Positions 11,836-22,719 of a stretch of 64,000 nt of DNA are shown piece after piece. The stretch covers positions 434,001 to 498,000 of the forward strand of contig OY294046.1 of the NCBI GenBank assembly GCA_958510825.1, read 5' to 3'. Positions within the stretch are counted from its first letter, which is position 1. Every line of letters begins with the position of its first letter. Source of the stretch: Brachypterus glaber (Eukaryota > Arthropoda > Insecta > Coleoptera > Kateretidae). A program made the translations under genes and the position numbers. Under the pieces are notes generated by a model. That model had not been told where the DNA came from. It saw only the letters and a list, made by a program, of their open reading frames with translations, and did no database searches.

Positions 11836-12204
11836 TGTAAGATACAAATATTGGCAATAGTGACTGGAATAAGTTTTATTTTGATACCTTTATTAATAAT
11901 GCTAAAAAACAACTAATTTATTCACATCCAAAAATTATAATTAAAATAATTATTATTATTAACAATTTAATAAGAATTTTGTGAATGTGTATTAATTTTG
12001 CGGTAGATTTTAATTGAATTATGTTTTATTTACCATAACTTTCATTTGCATTCTTCTTCAAAATGATTCAACTCATCTATGATAATAATCGAAATAAGAA
12101 TTATCAATGATATTCTATTAACAATAAATGCTAATAGGCCATGAATCAATAATTACTTCTTCTAATATTAATTTATCAGATCATTTCTACATGGAGAAAT
12201 TATT
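11836..12204. other. Unassigned AT-rich stretch
   Basis: Nothing recognisable. Confidence 0.45.
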
Positions 12205-12541
12205 TTTATCCAATACATACAGATAATGAGACAATTACCAGCTTTATTTTAAATATATAAACTCAATAATAACCCCCGCGTGGCTTTTACTTTATTGAGT
12301 GGATAATTATTTATTTTACCCACTCAACTGTCACTTGTCAAATTATTTTCTTGTAAATGTCATTAAAATTTTTAATAAAAATATTAATTTCTAAGCTATT
12401 TATTGGATAAAACCTTGTATGGCACTCATGGGTAAACTGATATTGCCCTCTCAAAAATTAACCTGCTTGGCTGACACCTCGCAGGTTAATTTTCTCATGG
12501 GCAATATCTTACTTTACCCACTAGTACCATAAATAACTATA
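12205..12541 (+). mobile_element. HINE-A copy 2 (near complete)
   Basis: The 5' end is TTATCCAATACATACAG; a central hairpin pairs TTGAGTGGATAA with TTTACCCACTCAA. The internal inverted partner of the 5' tip is TATTTATTGGATAA. After it comes a long 3' palindrome whose arms contain GGCAATAT/ATATTGCC and AATTAACCTGC/GCAGGTTAATT. The end is ACTAGTACCATAAATAACTA. This is the best copy for seeing the full hairpin. Confidence 0.8.
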
Positions 12542-12576
12542 GTAGGCAATCATATAGTATGTAATAAGGGACCTAA

Positions 12577-12908
12577 TTTTTTTTCCTACGACCTAGTTAG
12601 TAGTTAGTAGTTAGTGTGTATTTCCCATCCGTTGCCTATGACAACGGATGCAGGGGCGTAAGCAGGCCCAAATTTTTTAGCCCGCCTAAGTCCCCCCATT
12701 AGTTACGCCTATGAACAGATGGGAAGTGACGATCAGCTGATTTTACATATCTGCTGTCAGAAAATTAGTAAACGTCAAACATATAACCTCAAATTGACAA
12801 AGTAATAATAATAATATAATAATATTCATTTATTTCCAACAGGACAAGCCCAATTTTAAAATAAGTTTTGCGTTTTTTTATGTTTAGGTGTTAGGTCGTA
12901 GGAAAAAT
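12577..12908. mobile_element. TIR element (CCTACGACCTA ends)
   Basis: Short terminal inverted repeats: TTTTTTTTCCTACGACCTA on the left and TTAGGTCGTAGGAAAAA on the right. The interior has a CCCATC/GATGGG inverted pair and a TTAGTAG microrepeat near 12595-12620. Non-coding. Confidence 0.55.
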
Positions 12909-13011
12909 AGTATACGCACCTCGACTCAAACCATTTCAGTGCACCTCGAGCGCTCTCGCACTCTCGTGCACTAGGAACTAGGTTCGCGTACTCGGTGCGC
13001 AATATACTATT
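12907..13011. repeat. GC-rich palindromic fragment with ATAGTATA ends
   Basis: It reads ATAGTATACGCACCTCGA on the left and TCGGTGCGCAATATACTAT on the right, with GTGCAC and GAGCGCTC palindromes inside. The ends resemble the HINE 3' terminus, so this may be an isolated HINE-type hairpin of a further family. Confidence 0.5.
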
Positions 13012-13025
13012 GTATCATGCTATTT

Positions 13026-13114
13026 TTATTTAAAAAAATATATCAAAAAGTAATACAGCCTTTTAAATATTGGATATATTGTAAACGGTCTCCGAAATTA
13101 GGCGACTTTCCTCT
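13026..13114 (+). repeat. Terminal fragment of the TTTCGGAT element
   Basis: It matches the right end of the element at 23873-24776, including TCCGAAATTAGGCGACTTTC and about 60 bp upstream. Confidence 0.65.
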
Positions 13115-13194
13115 ACATTTTCCAAAACTGGTCAAAACGACCGAGTGCCAGTACTAAAGCAATTTTTTAGGCGCGAGTGTTGTCGGGTAAAATA

Positions 13195-13894
13195 TTTTTT
13201 CTACGACTGCTTTAGAATGTAAGCAAATACACACACTTTTCAAACACAGAATTAATCCATTCTAGCTCTAGATACGGTATGAATATTCCGTATCAAGTGT
13301 TAGAATGAGCACATGTAGTGCCATCTCTTGTTTATAAAAGTAAAGAAAACTGTAGCAAAATTAGCAAAAATATAGATATTTTACAATGAAATATTGAATA
13401 ATTTAATGCAATTTAAAGTTTTGCGTTAAAATTACAAAAAGTTTATTAGTTTTTCTTAATATTTGACCAGTTTTTATCAATTTAGTTCAAAAAATTAAAA
13501 CTGCTCCATCTATTGTTAAATATTTAAACCTGATGTCTGCCACAACAATCTGACATAACCTTCAATTTTTGCATTATAATTTGTAAATATGTGCTAAAAT
13601 TAAATACAAATATTTTTTTAAGTACCGATTTGATAAAATTATTAAATAACATTAATCGCTTTATTTAAAAATATGTGTTTTGTTGCATTTACAATGTCGA
13701 GGCACAAAAAACATCATTTTTAACCTTGTCCGCAGTTTAAAGCCATATAGTGTTTCATATTTGCAATCAAAGAAAAAGTATAGTCTACAACACGTATGGA
13801 ATAGTCATTCCGCGCTCGCCTGCCGGCTCGTATGACAAAATTTCCGCTCGCGCGGAATATTGTCTATTCCATACTAGTTATAGAATATACTATA
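13195..13894 (+). mobile_element. HINE-B copy 1
   Basis: The 5' end is TTTTTCTACGACTGCTTTAG, with inverted partner GCAGTCGAAGAAAAAG-like sequence internal at about 13765. Near the 5' end a hairpin pairs GATACGGTATG with ATTCCGTATC. The 3' palindrome pairs TATGGAATAG with CTATTCCATA around GCGCGGAAT words. The terminus is ACTAGTTATAGAATATACTA. Confidence 0.8.
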
Positions 13895-14062
13895 CTGGGA
13901 TTTATCAATAGATACTCCAACTTGAAGAACAGTGTTCCCAAGTGAAAACTAGGTTCCCATAAATTTGCATTTTGATTATTAGGGGCTTTACATATAATGC
14001 TCAGTGTTCCCAAATGGGAACAAGGTGCAATATAGGGTTAAATAAAACCCAATTTAATTATA

Positions 14063-14465
14063 ATCATTAGCAGTCATCGGCGAATTTCCAGTGCTCGCAT
14101 AGGCGCCGCGGCGATTCTAGCGTTGACGCGAGGTTTGAAATATTTACATTTTTATTTCTTTTTATCTTGATTTTTTTTAATGATTCCATTTAAACGAGTA
14201 AGGTGGGAAAAAAGTTATTGACAAATAAAAATTAAAAACTTTCGTATTCTTAAAAGATAAAAATCGAATATCGGTTTTTTCTTCGAAAAACACCGATATA
14301 TGTATATATACATATTTATAGTTAATATGTATAGTCAATATTCGGAGATGAAATTATTGTAAACTGAACACATACGATTTGGAATATTTATAAAAAAAAT
14401 TATGGAGAGCCCCTAGCACAAGCCAAAAGCTTATTTGGGACTCTCCATGGCTCTGTAGTAAATTG

Positions 14466-14496
<31 letters not shown>

Positions 14497-14645
14497 ATAT
14501 TGTTGTGTGCAACAAATTAGTCGTCAAATGTTTCGATTTAGTGACCTTTATAAAAATTTCCCTCATAATTCGGCAAAATTCTTCCGTAAGCCTATTTCAA
14601 CGTTGATGAGTCATAACTGAGTTTATTCCGATTACTGATCATTCA
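14063..14645. mobile_element. hAT-like MITE, copy 2, with nested insertion
   Basis: The element spans 14071-14637. Flanks ATCATTAG and ATCATTCA agree at six of eight positions, as expected for an aged 8-bp duplication. Termini start CAGTCATCGGCG and, from the right, CAGTAATCGG. It is interrupted at about 14341-14497 by a retrotransposon 3' tail. Confidence 0.75.
14341..14497 (+). mobile_element. Non-LTR retrotransposon 3' tail, (AAAT)n
   Basis: About 157 bp absent from the other copies of the host element. It contains GAGAGCCCCTAGCACAAGCC and ends in about nine AAAT repeats (from 14458). A microsatellite-type tail is typical of RTE- or CR1-type non-LTR elements. A short related piece lies at 16455-16492 on the opposite strand. 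Confidence 0.7.
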
Positions 14646-14993
14646 TCATGAAGATAAGGTTCTTCTTTATTTTCAAACGGCATATTATTTACCTTGAATA
14701 TTGCAGCATCTTCAGAGAGTTGACCTTTACCACTTGGAACTTATCTGGGGGCAGTCTGCAGCTTTATTTGTGACCTGTCACCTTCATGCTTTCACTTCTT
14801 TACGGCTAATGTTATTAAATATTATTGTTAGAACTGGTTCCGAAGAAAGGGTAGCTTAAGTCATTTTTGTAAGGCAAATAGTAAAAAATATATGTATATT
14901 TCATATACCGCTCAGTCCAAAAGTTCTTAAATTTTGAACGAGTTGACAAAATTTGGAACTCATAAACAAGACAACTGAAACTATCGATATATC
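14638..14993. other. Mostly unassigned
   Basis: Sequence near 14908-14990 (GTCCAAAAGTTCTTAAATTT and onward) resembles the arms of the TIR element at 22720-23433. Otherwise nothing is recognised. Confidence 0.45.
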
Positions 14994-15648
14994 TTTTTCT
15001 ACGACTGCTTTAGAATGTAAGCAAATACACACACTTTTCAAACACAGAATGAATCCATTCTAGCTCTAGATACGGTATGAATATTCCGTATCAAGTGTTA
15101 GAATGAGCACATGTAGTGCCATCTCTTGTTTATAAAAGTAAAGAAAACTGTAGCAAAATTAGCAAAAATATAGATATTTTACCATGAAATATTGAATAAT
15201 TTAATGCAATTTAAAGTTTTGCGTTAAAATTACATAAAGTTTATTAGTTTTTCTTAATATTTGACCAGTTTTTTATCAATTTAGTTTAAAAAATTAAAAC
15301 TGCTCCATCTATTGTTAAGTATTTAAACCTGATATCTGTCACAACAATCTGACATAACCTTCAATTTTTGCATTATAATTTGTAAATATGTGCTAAAATT
15401 AAATAAAAATCTTTTTTAAGTACTGATTTGATAAAATTATTAAATAACATTAATTGCTTTATTTAAAAATATGGGTTTGGTTGCATTTACAATGTCGAGT
15501 CACAAAAAGCATTGTTTTTAACCTTGTCCGCAGTTTAAAGCCATACAGTGTTTCATATTTACAGTCGAAGAAAAAGTATAGTCTACAACACGTATGGAAT
15601 TGTCATTCCGCGCTCGCAGGACCGTCATACTCGCCTGCCGGCTCGTAG
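14994..15648 (+). mobile_element. HINE-B copy 2, 3'-truncated
   Basis: Closely similar to copy 1 but it stops inside the 3' palindrome after GCCGGCTCGTA. The distal palindrome arm and the terminal ACTAGT block are missing. Confidence 0.8.
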
Positions 15649-16102
15649 CCAAGGCAAGATTATTCTATTTCTCGTTTCGAAAATCGAGACTCGACAATCG
15701 AGACGAAAAGTCCCGTTTCTCGACTAGGTTTGGACTTTTTGGCTTAGTCATGAATCGGCAAATCCCGCTGTTTCTTGAAGATATAGATACAGATCTAAAG
15801 AAATTGTTAACCAAATCAATTTAAGATAGAAAACTTTATATTTAAATTATATAGAAAGCCTCGTGAATTGAATATACAATTGAATCCATTTAGGTTTAAC
15901 TGCATTGTATTATCTTAATTTACTGACTTAAACGATCAATATTGTTTGATTGTGCACTAATATTATACTAATTTTCCTGAAGATTTCCAAGCCTTTAAAG
16001 TACCTAATAAGAGGTAATGTAATGGTATAAGTGTTCTGGGCACTCTTCAATGGTACTAGAAGATAAGGAGCCACAATCATCGTAATTTACTTATTTATTT
16101 AT
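15649..16102. other. Unassigned, with a small hairpin
   Basis: At 15675-15730, TCGTTTCG, ATCGAGAC and GTTTCTCGAC words form inverted pairs. The remainder is AT-rich with no recognisable feature. Confidence 0.45.
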
Positions 16103-16431
16103 TTATCCAATACATACAGATAATAAGACAATTACCAGCTTTATTTTAAATAGATAAACTCAATAATAACCCGCGCGTGGCTTTTACTTTATTGAGTGGA
16201 TAATTATTTATTTTACCCACTCAACTGTAACTTGTCAAATTATTTTCTTGTAAATGTCCTTAAAATTTTTAATAAAAATATGAATTCCTAAGCTATTTAT
16301 TGGATAAAACCTTGTATGGCACTCATGGGTAAACCGATATTGCCCTCTCGAAAATTAACCTGCTTGGCTGACGGTTAATTTTCTCATGGGCAATATCTTA
16401 CTTTACCCACTAGTACCATAAATAACTATTA
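16103..16431 (+). mobile_element. HINE-A copy 3
   Basis: Full 5' and 3' termini as in copy 2, but the tip of the 3' palindrome has lost the GCCTCGCA segment. Confidence 0.8.
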
Positions 16432-16596
16432 TTCGTAGTATACATAAATTCATAAAGCCTCAAATAAGCTCGTGCTAGGGGCTGTCCACTAATTTTATTA
16501 TAAAAAAATCCATTTTTCAAAAAGTGTCATAAATTCACTACAAAATTTTCAAATTATCTTCTTCAGCTTATCATTCTACTCGAGTGCCAGTACTTA

Positions 16597-16677
16597 AAAT
16601 AGTATATTCTATAATAGTATGGAATAGACAATATTCCGCGCGAGCGGAAAGTTTGTCATACGAGCCGGCAGGCGATT
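16597..16677 (-). repeat. HINE-B 3'-end fragment
   Basis: Only the terminal block (ATAGTATATTCTATAA) and one palindrome arm through GAGCCGGCAGGCG are present, on the minus strand. The variant ATAGTATGG stands where other copies have CTAGTATGG. Confidence 0.75.
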
Positions 16678-17086
16678 GATAAATAAAAATGTTATATGGG
16701 GCGCAACAAATCAAAAAATTATAAAAAACGGAAGGAAACGTCCGATAAACGGCTTGTTTTGTTTATATTTTTGCTTAAATAAATTAAGTTAATTAAGTTC
16801 AAGTTCGTTGATCCAAAACGCAATTTTTAAATTTAAAAACCAAATTTCTAAATTTTGTTTAAGTTAATCTTGTGTGGGCTAAAAAACAAGTCGAAGAATT
16901 TATTTTAATTGTAGGTTTAAAACATCAATAAATTTTATAGTCTATGAGTTAATGAACATTTTTAACTAGTTATTTTACCCCGAGTGAATTTTTTTAAAGC
17001 ACATTCAAATTAAGCTATTTTCAAATCGCAACGTTTTATTGGGCAAAGCCCAAAAACAGTTCTGAAAAGAGGTACAAAAAAAATAA
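16678..17086. other. Unassigned AT-rich stretch
   Basis: No gene or repeat structure is recognised. Confidence 0.45.
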
Positions 17087-17548
17087 TTTTTCTATTTTTC
17101 GACTATTATAAGCTCATAATCACACGCATTTTGCGTGTTCTTATAGGCCCATAAGAGGTCTGTACTTGTTTTTCTTTTAGGTTGGCAACAGACAAAAGCC
17201 TATCGCTTGAAGTTTTCTGTGTAAATGTCAATGTCACTTTAAAGTTTAATTTTCTGCAAAATTTTGTGTTTAGGTTATATTTTACCGTGTTAAAATTATG
17301 GCTTAGTTACTTGCAGTGAAAATGAGAAGACATCACTACAAAAATATCAAAATATGATTTGTTCTTAGAATTTTAAACATGGCGAAAACTGTAATGCCAA
17401 CCCGAAACAAAAATCCCTAAATCAGTCATCAATTTAAAGGTAAGTTTTTTAAAATTTTAGACTAAAATAGAAAAAATTGTTTAAACCACTCGTTTCAAAA
17501 CACGTTTTTAGCGCACCAGTACTTTAGATAACTCGCCGCAAGCGTGCG
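17087..17548 (+). mobile_element. HINE-C copy 1, 3'-truncated
   Basis: The 5' end is a TTTTTCTATTTT-like block followed by ACGCATTTTGCGTGTTCTTA, a self-complementary word that pairs AAGCTCATAATCAC.. with downstream TATAGGCCCATAAG. It ends in the middle of the 3' palindrome (CGCCGCAAGCG). Confidence 0.75.
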
Positions 17549-17565
17549 CTTTGTTAGTTTTGTTT

Positions 17566-17800
17566 TTAACCTCGTACCATTCTACTTAATTAAGCATCCC
17601 CTAAGTCCAGGACTTGTGTGGGCTAGTAGTAGAGGGAACCACCGGCTTATACTAACTTTCGAACTAGTTTATAGGGAGTGTCCGCTTCACTTATCGCCTT
17701 CGCCGAATTTCAATTAACTAAAAAAGGCAAATCGACGCCAGTGAGAATCGAACTCACGCAAGCCGGCTTGTAATTCTGACGCGCTAGCCCATAAGTTTTA
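17566..17800 (-). mobile_element. tRNA-derived SINE, copy 2
   Basis: Same body as copy 1. The minus strand carries box B GTTCGATTC in GCGTGAGTTCGATTCTCAC. The box A region is degenerate. Confidence 0.8.
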
Positions 17801-17930
17801 AATAAGTTTTTTATGTAATCTGTCTGAGTACCTTTTTGGGGCTCCCAGCACGCGAAGGAACTGCATCCAGAACCTAGCAAATTGCAAAAGGCTTAATTAT
17901 AATGTATTTTAATATACTGTGCATTTCAGA

Positions 17931-18072
17931 TTATACAAAACAGAGAAAACGAAGATAGAACGATCAGATCAAGGCTGACGTGGGGAGACGGTCCGTGCGA
18001 CGCTCTGTATTTTACTAAAAAAAAACACACGTCAGCCTTGATCTTTGTTTCATACGTTTTATTTACTTTCAA
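17931..18072. repeat. Palindromic element with perfect 17-nt arms
   Basis: AGATCAAGGCTGACGTG (17966-17982) is the exact reverse complement of 18028-18044. The GC-rich 45-nt loop contains GAGACGGTCCGTGCGACG. Outer AAAACG and CGTTTT words may extend the arms. Confidence 0.75.
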
Positions 18073-18513
18073 ACGGGCGGTATATATATTAAATTCAGAC
18101 GGGAGAAAATAACCTATTAAAAATATTCACCAGCTCTCGGAGAATTAAAGATGAGCAATTTCGACACCAAATTCATTGACCGGAATAATTTATGGGTACA
18201 AATTTTTTAATTTAAATTCACCTATCTATTATTTGGCTTGGTAACCAAAATCTGGTTCCTTCCGCTGTTTAATATTGCATTTGAATATAAGAATACTGTA
18301 ATAAAAAAAAAGTTTTAATTGCTATTTAGGATTTTATTTCACATCTTTATCATTATCAAGTAACCAGTCGCTAGACTAGTAGCTCTATTACATCATATAC
18401 CTAGCCCGAAGGGGTGAACCACTGTTGGAAGTATGTGTACACACTCTAGAATTTTGGGAATTATTTTTAAAAATGTTAAAAATTCTTGTTTTAACTTAAA
18501 TGAATTTTATCCA
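18073..18513. other. Unassigned stretch
   Basis: No gene or recognised repeat. Confidence 0.45.
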
Positions 18514-18656
18514 ACACCTTCACAGACACTTGTTTTGAGCACTATTTTAAATGTCAAAAGTGAGTTTTTTTCCACTAGTGACTAAAAAAATTTTCACCCA
18601 CTCTTTTACGTACAGCTTTTGATCTCACCCAAAATTAGTTACATACCCTATTAATT

Positions 18657-20786
18657 CTTAATAAATCTTCTGGTGGGAACAACCCATACTACAATAATCC
18701 ACTTGTAACAGAGTACAAAAATAGGCTTGATATACTTTATTCCCTACAAATACATGATGTTAGGTATAAAGAACAGTACTGCGACATGAAAAAAAAGTAC
18801 AATGAACTTTTGTGTAAAATTAAAAAAGAAAATTACTCTAGTATTTTGGAAAGATCTGATAATAAGAGCAAAGCCACTTGGAATATGATAAGGGATATAA
18901 AGGGTCAAAATAAGTACACATTTCTTCAGGTAGAGGGAGATCCTATTGAAATTTCAAATGAATTTAACAAATTCACCACAACTGTGGCTAAGAACTTAGC
19001 CAATGACCTTGAACATGTAGAGTATTCATCAAAAATTAAAAATTCTAGGCAAACTATGTTTGTCTATGAAACTGATGAGAATGAGATCTTAAATATAATA
19101 GGTAACCTAAAAAATAAGATGAGTAGTGGTTTCGATGAAATTCCTACTCATATTATTAAATATTGTAAAACTGAGCTTTCCAAAATTCTGGCCTACATTG
19201 TTAACAACTCACTTATGTGTGGGGTGTTTCCTGACCAGCTCAAGATGGCCATGGTAACCCCTATTTATAAGAAAGGTGATCCCTCTAAAATTGAAAATTA
19301 CAGGCCTATAAGCCTTCTTGCATCCTTCTCAAAAATTTTTGAAATTGCAATGTGCAAACGAATTGTGAATTATTTTATTAAATACAAGTTATTTAATAGT
19401 TTTCAACATGGATACCTAAAGGGGAGATCAGTGTCCACTGCACTGCACAGTCTTGTCAACAAGATTCTCGACAGTTTTGAAAAGAAAGAGATAGCCATAG
19501 GTGCTTTTTTAGATTTGACCAAAGCCTATGACTGTCTGGATTATAATATACTCTTTGATAAACTAGAGAAATATGGTGTACGTGGCCCAGCATTGCAGTG
19601 GATACGGTCTTACCTTACAGGTAGAACACAAAAAGTACAGATAGAGAGAGATGCAAGAAGGTATACTTCTAATACTGAAAACATAACGCTTGGAATTCCA
19701 CAGGGGAGTATAATGGGTCCTTACCTGTTTGTCATCTATGTGAACGACCTCCTGGATGTCCTAAACAATAATATGGAAGATATCCTGGTAAACTTTGCGG
19801 ATGATACCAATTTACTAGTAAGTTCAGATTCTATATCTGATGCAAGTTTACAGTGTTCTACTTTAGTTACCGCAATAGAAAATTGGTTTACAAAGAATAA
19901 ACTTATAGTAAATGAAAGTAAAACAAACTTTATGCTCTTTCAGACAAGAAACACAGGTGACCAGGAGGGAGTGCTTATGGGTGACAGACAGGTGACATTT
20001 TCTCAGGAAATCAAATTTTTGGGGGTTGTGATGGATTCTCGCTTGAGCTGGTTGGGACACATCACACATCTGTCAAAAAAACTTAACACAGCTCATTATT
20101 CTATCAGAGTAATAAAACATTATGTCAACCTTGCCACACTAAAGACTATATATTATTCTAATTTCTATTCACACTTAAAGTATGGTATTATCTTTTGGGG
20201 ACAAACAAACCTTAAAGATATTTTTACAATACAAAAGAAAACTTTAAGAACTATGTTAAATTTAGGATTTAATGAAAGCTGCAGAGGTAAGTTTAGACAG
20301 AGTGAGTTGTTAACAGTGGCTGGTCTTTATATATTTGAGGTCTTAGTTTTTATGTTCAAGAACATTGGAGATTTTGATCACCTAAAAGCGACCAATAGGA
20401 CTCGTACTCAAAATTTTAATTTTCCTCGGCACCGACTAGTGAGTTTTGAAAAAGGGTGGTTTTATTCTTCTATTAGATTCTTTAATAAACTTCCTGAGAA
20501 CATTAGAAATGTAAATAGATTCAGTGTATATAAAAAACTTATTTTTAATTATTTACTATGCTGTGAACCATATACTTTAGATGAATTTTTTAACTTTAAC
20601 TCAAACACATTACCAAACTTTTAGATATTGACTATCCAAAAGTCCAAACCAAAAACCACCACACAATTTATCTTTTTTTTTTAGATGTGACTATTTGTTT
20701 TGTCTGTTATGTGATTATGTGAACATATGTATACGTAACATTTTGAAACAATAAATTTATTATTATTATTATTATTATTATTAATT
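18657..20786 (+). mobile_element. 5'-truncated non-LTR retrotransposon
   Basis: Coding sequence is followed by a ~130-bp 3' UTR and an (ATT)n tail at 20757-20784. TATTAATT occurs at 18649-18656 and again at 20779-20786, a possible target duplication, though the second copy overlaps the tail and is ambiguous. A shorter member lies at 46884-47718. Confidence 0.8.
18786..20624 (+). CDS. Non-LTR retrotransposon ORF2 fragment: reverse transcriptase
   Basis: Encodes the RT and C-terminal part of a non-LTR retrotransposon polyprotein, which copies element RNA into DNA at the target site. The first ATG gives 612 residues, but the frame is open back to 18639, just after a stop. The preceding codons read as polyprotein (NNPYYNNPLVTEYKNRL), so the ATG is not the natural start. 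RT boxes are in order: ENYRPISLL from about residue 170, FLDLTKAYD 241-249 (first catalytic Asp 243), GIPQGS 303-308, FADD 337-340 (catalytic Asp pair) and IKFLGVVMD near 409. The endonuclease domain is missing, so this is a 5'-truncated copy. The remaining frame has no stop or frameshift, suggesting a young insertion. It sits inside HINE-D and ends in an (ATT)n tail. Clade is tentative: CR1/Daphne-like by motif wording, with Jockey or I-like as alternatives. Confidence 0.93.
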   Translation: MKKKYNELLCKIKKENYSSILERSDNKSKATWNMIRDIKGQNKYTFLQVEGDPIEISNEFNKFTTTVAKNLANDLEHVEYSSKIKNSRQTMFVYETDENEILNIIGNLKNKMSSGFDEIPTHIIKYCKTELSKILAYIVNNSLMCGVFPDQLKMAMVTPIYKKGDPSKIENYRPISLLASFSKIFEIAMCKRIVNYFIKYKLFNSFQHGYLKGRSVSTALHSLVNKILDSFEKKEIAIGAFLDLTKAYDCLDYNILFDKLEKYGVRGPALQWIRSYLTGRTQKVQIERDARRYTSNTENITLGIPQGSIMGPYLFVIYVNDLLDVLNNNMEDILVNFADDTNLLVSSDSISDASLQCSTLVTAIENWFTKNKLIVNESKTNFMLFQTRNTGDQEGVLMGDRQVTFSQEIKFLGVVMDSRLSWLGHITHLSKKLNTAHYSIRVIKHYVNLATLKTIYYSNFYSHLKYGIIFWGQTNLKDIFTIQKKTLRTMLNLGFNESCRGKFRQSELLTVAGLYIFEVLVFMFKNIGDFDHLKATNRTRTQNFNFPRHRLVSFEKGWFYSSIRFFNKLPENIRNVNRFSVYKKLIFNYLLCCEPYTLDEFFNFNSNTLPNF

Positions 20787-21203
20787 AAGTATTATAACTA
20801 TTCTATAAATAGAAGCACGTTAACTAAACCATAAAAATTAAAGAAAACCCCAAATTATTCTTTAGTTTTCGAATAAAATACTGTTTTTATTAAAGATTCT
20901 GTCATCACCGCGTCCATTTTGACGTTTGTAAGAAATGTAAAACTAGAAATTGTTTATTTTTAATAGGCATACTTAGGCCATGGCTACCTATTATTTTAGT
21001 ATTAAGAAAACTTAATCTTAATATTTTTGACATAATTTTTCGCAATATTATAGATTTTTATTTAAAAATAAAAAGTGTTGGATAAAATTAAATTCTCAAC
21101 TCGTGTATTAAGTGATTTTATCCACTTAAGAATATCAGCCTACTCGGCCTGATATTCTTTGGATAAAATGCTACTTAATACACTAGTTAAGAAAATAACT
21201 ATT

Positions 21204-21787
21204 ATTGGGATATATTTAATTTTTAAGTGGCGCCCCCATATCGTTTTTGTTTTTAAATGTTTTTTTTTTTTATTTAGTATATTTAATGAAGATCTTATTT
21301 CCTGAAAAAGTTACGTTGATAGCACGTTTCTTTCTATTTTTTGTCTTTAGGGGGATTTTTTTTTAAATTTTGGTACAATTGATTTTTTATAAAAGTAATG
21401 TTTCGTTAAAAAATTAAGTTGATCGAAGATGTTCTTTTACTTTTTTCGATTTTTTTAAATATTTGGCCCTTCTTAACTTAGTTATTTTTAAAGGCACTCT
21501 TTTCAATATTAACAGGCTGTTTGTCATCAAGATTGATTTTTGCTAAAGATTGGAAATCGATCGGATTATTCTTTCTTGAGTTATCGTGTCGGAAAGAAAT
21601 GTGACATACAGACAGACGTACACAGAGACAGACGCATATGGAGACATACAGATAGACGACAAACGGACAGACGGCCGGATGGACGGACGACGGATATAAT
21701 AAAAGTTGTATATAATGCACTTCGGTACAAAAAAAATTGATTTTGGATAAAAATTTTCTTTTTTCGGGTTTCAAAGTAAACGTACAA
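21204..21787. repeat. Degenerate GAAAAAGTTACGTTGAT repeats and a GACAGACG tract
   Basis: Words like CCTGAAAAAGTTACGTTGAT and GATCGAAGATG recur with ~110-bp spacing. They resemble the better-preserved block at 51940-52260. At 21607-21695 a degenerate ACAGACAGACG tract follows; both strands give short spurious open frames. Similar tracts occur at 7946, 11806, 35268 and 51501. Confidence 0.55.
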
Positions 21788-22215
21788 TACACGGAAAGAA
21801 ATTAGTGGGCTCTGCGCTATACATTATAAGATATTTGGTAACAGTGGCAAATTATAGTGATTTAAGCTATAGATTATAAGGGACACAATAACTAATAATG
21901 TTAAAAATAAATTGGAAACGATTATATATATTACAGACACGATTATATTTATTACAGGCACTATTATAAATTTACAGAAATTTTATTATATTATAAAAAT
22001 TATTAGCACGGACAATAATTAAATCTATTTAAGCTATAAATGCCATACTATTTGTTATATTTTATTATTCACTAAACAATTAAAGTATTTCATATAAATT
22101 TTTACACTGACTGCCATAATTTTAAGAGAAAGCCTTGTATTTATATAATAAGCGATTATAATTTGCTTGGTATGTGTGTTATAGCGCTCCTAGCTATAAT
22201 TTTTTTTTCCGTGTA
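21788..22215. mobile_element. TIR element (TACACGGAAA ends)
   Basis: TACACGGAAAGAAATTA on the left matches the reversed right end TAATTTTTTTTTCCGTGTA. An inner GCGCTATA word is present in both arms. The interior holds a degenerate 21-nt repeat (ACGATTATATNTATTACAGRC, about 21916-21980). Confidence 0.65.
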
Positions 22216-22719
22216 CTCCTCTGTTGTAAAGCTGCGAGGAGTATATAACAATAGGCGCTATATTTCATTAAAAAAACACAAAACTTTATGCATACAGATC
22301 GTAATAAGATCTTTAAGATTGTGCGATTCTGCAAGGACGTTCACATGGATCCTTTTTGATGGAGATGAAATAATTTATTAAAAGGTCAGAACGAGTGCAA
22401 TTTTGATGAGAAATAGTTCAAGAACTATTTGAAACTAAAAAAAATATATTCTTTTAATTGAAAATATTTTAAGGAAATTAAATTTTTTCATTATATCATC
22501 CCAAAGGCTGGTTTGAAGTAGCTCTCATAGCTTCTATTTCCTTTACTCACAACGAAAATATAATATATTTTTTTTTAATATTATTTTAATATGAAGTATT
22601 TTTGATACTTTTGTTTTTGCAAGTTTATACCTACTTGATACAAACATATTTAACTAACTTTAAAAAATTCAATAGTTTGTTTCAAGTTATTTTACTTTTC
22701 GCACTAGTGCTGAAAATCA
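22216..22719. other. Unassigned AT-rich stretch
   Basis: A CTCCTCTGTTGTAAAGCTGC word at 22216 recurs in diverged form near 54820 (CCTCTGCTGTGAAGCTGCGG). Nothing else is recognised. Confidence 0.4.

Larger units (their letters stand above)
18514..21203 (+). mobile_element. HINE-D, split by a retrotransposon insertion
   Basis: The 5' tip AATTTTATCCAACACC (from 18514) has a 15-nt exact inverted partner, GTGTTGGATAAAATT, at about 21077-21091. Directly after that partner is a palindrome pairing GATAAAAT and AAGAATATCAG words, and then a terminus ACTAGTTAAGAAAATAACTA. This is the HINE architecture. Removing the non-LTR insertion at about 18657-20778 leaves a ~560-bp element, close in size to HINE-A to -C. 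Confidence 0.7.

Noticed and set aside
21478..21792. Cysteine- and valine-rich minus-strand proteins
   Set aside because: They translate the GACAGACG tract. Overlapping frames on both strands are all open there.
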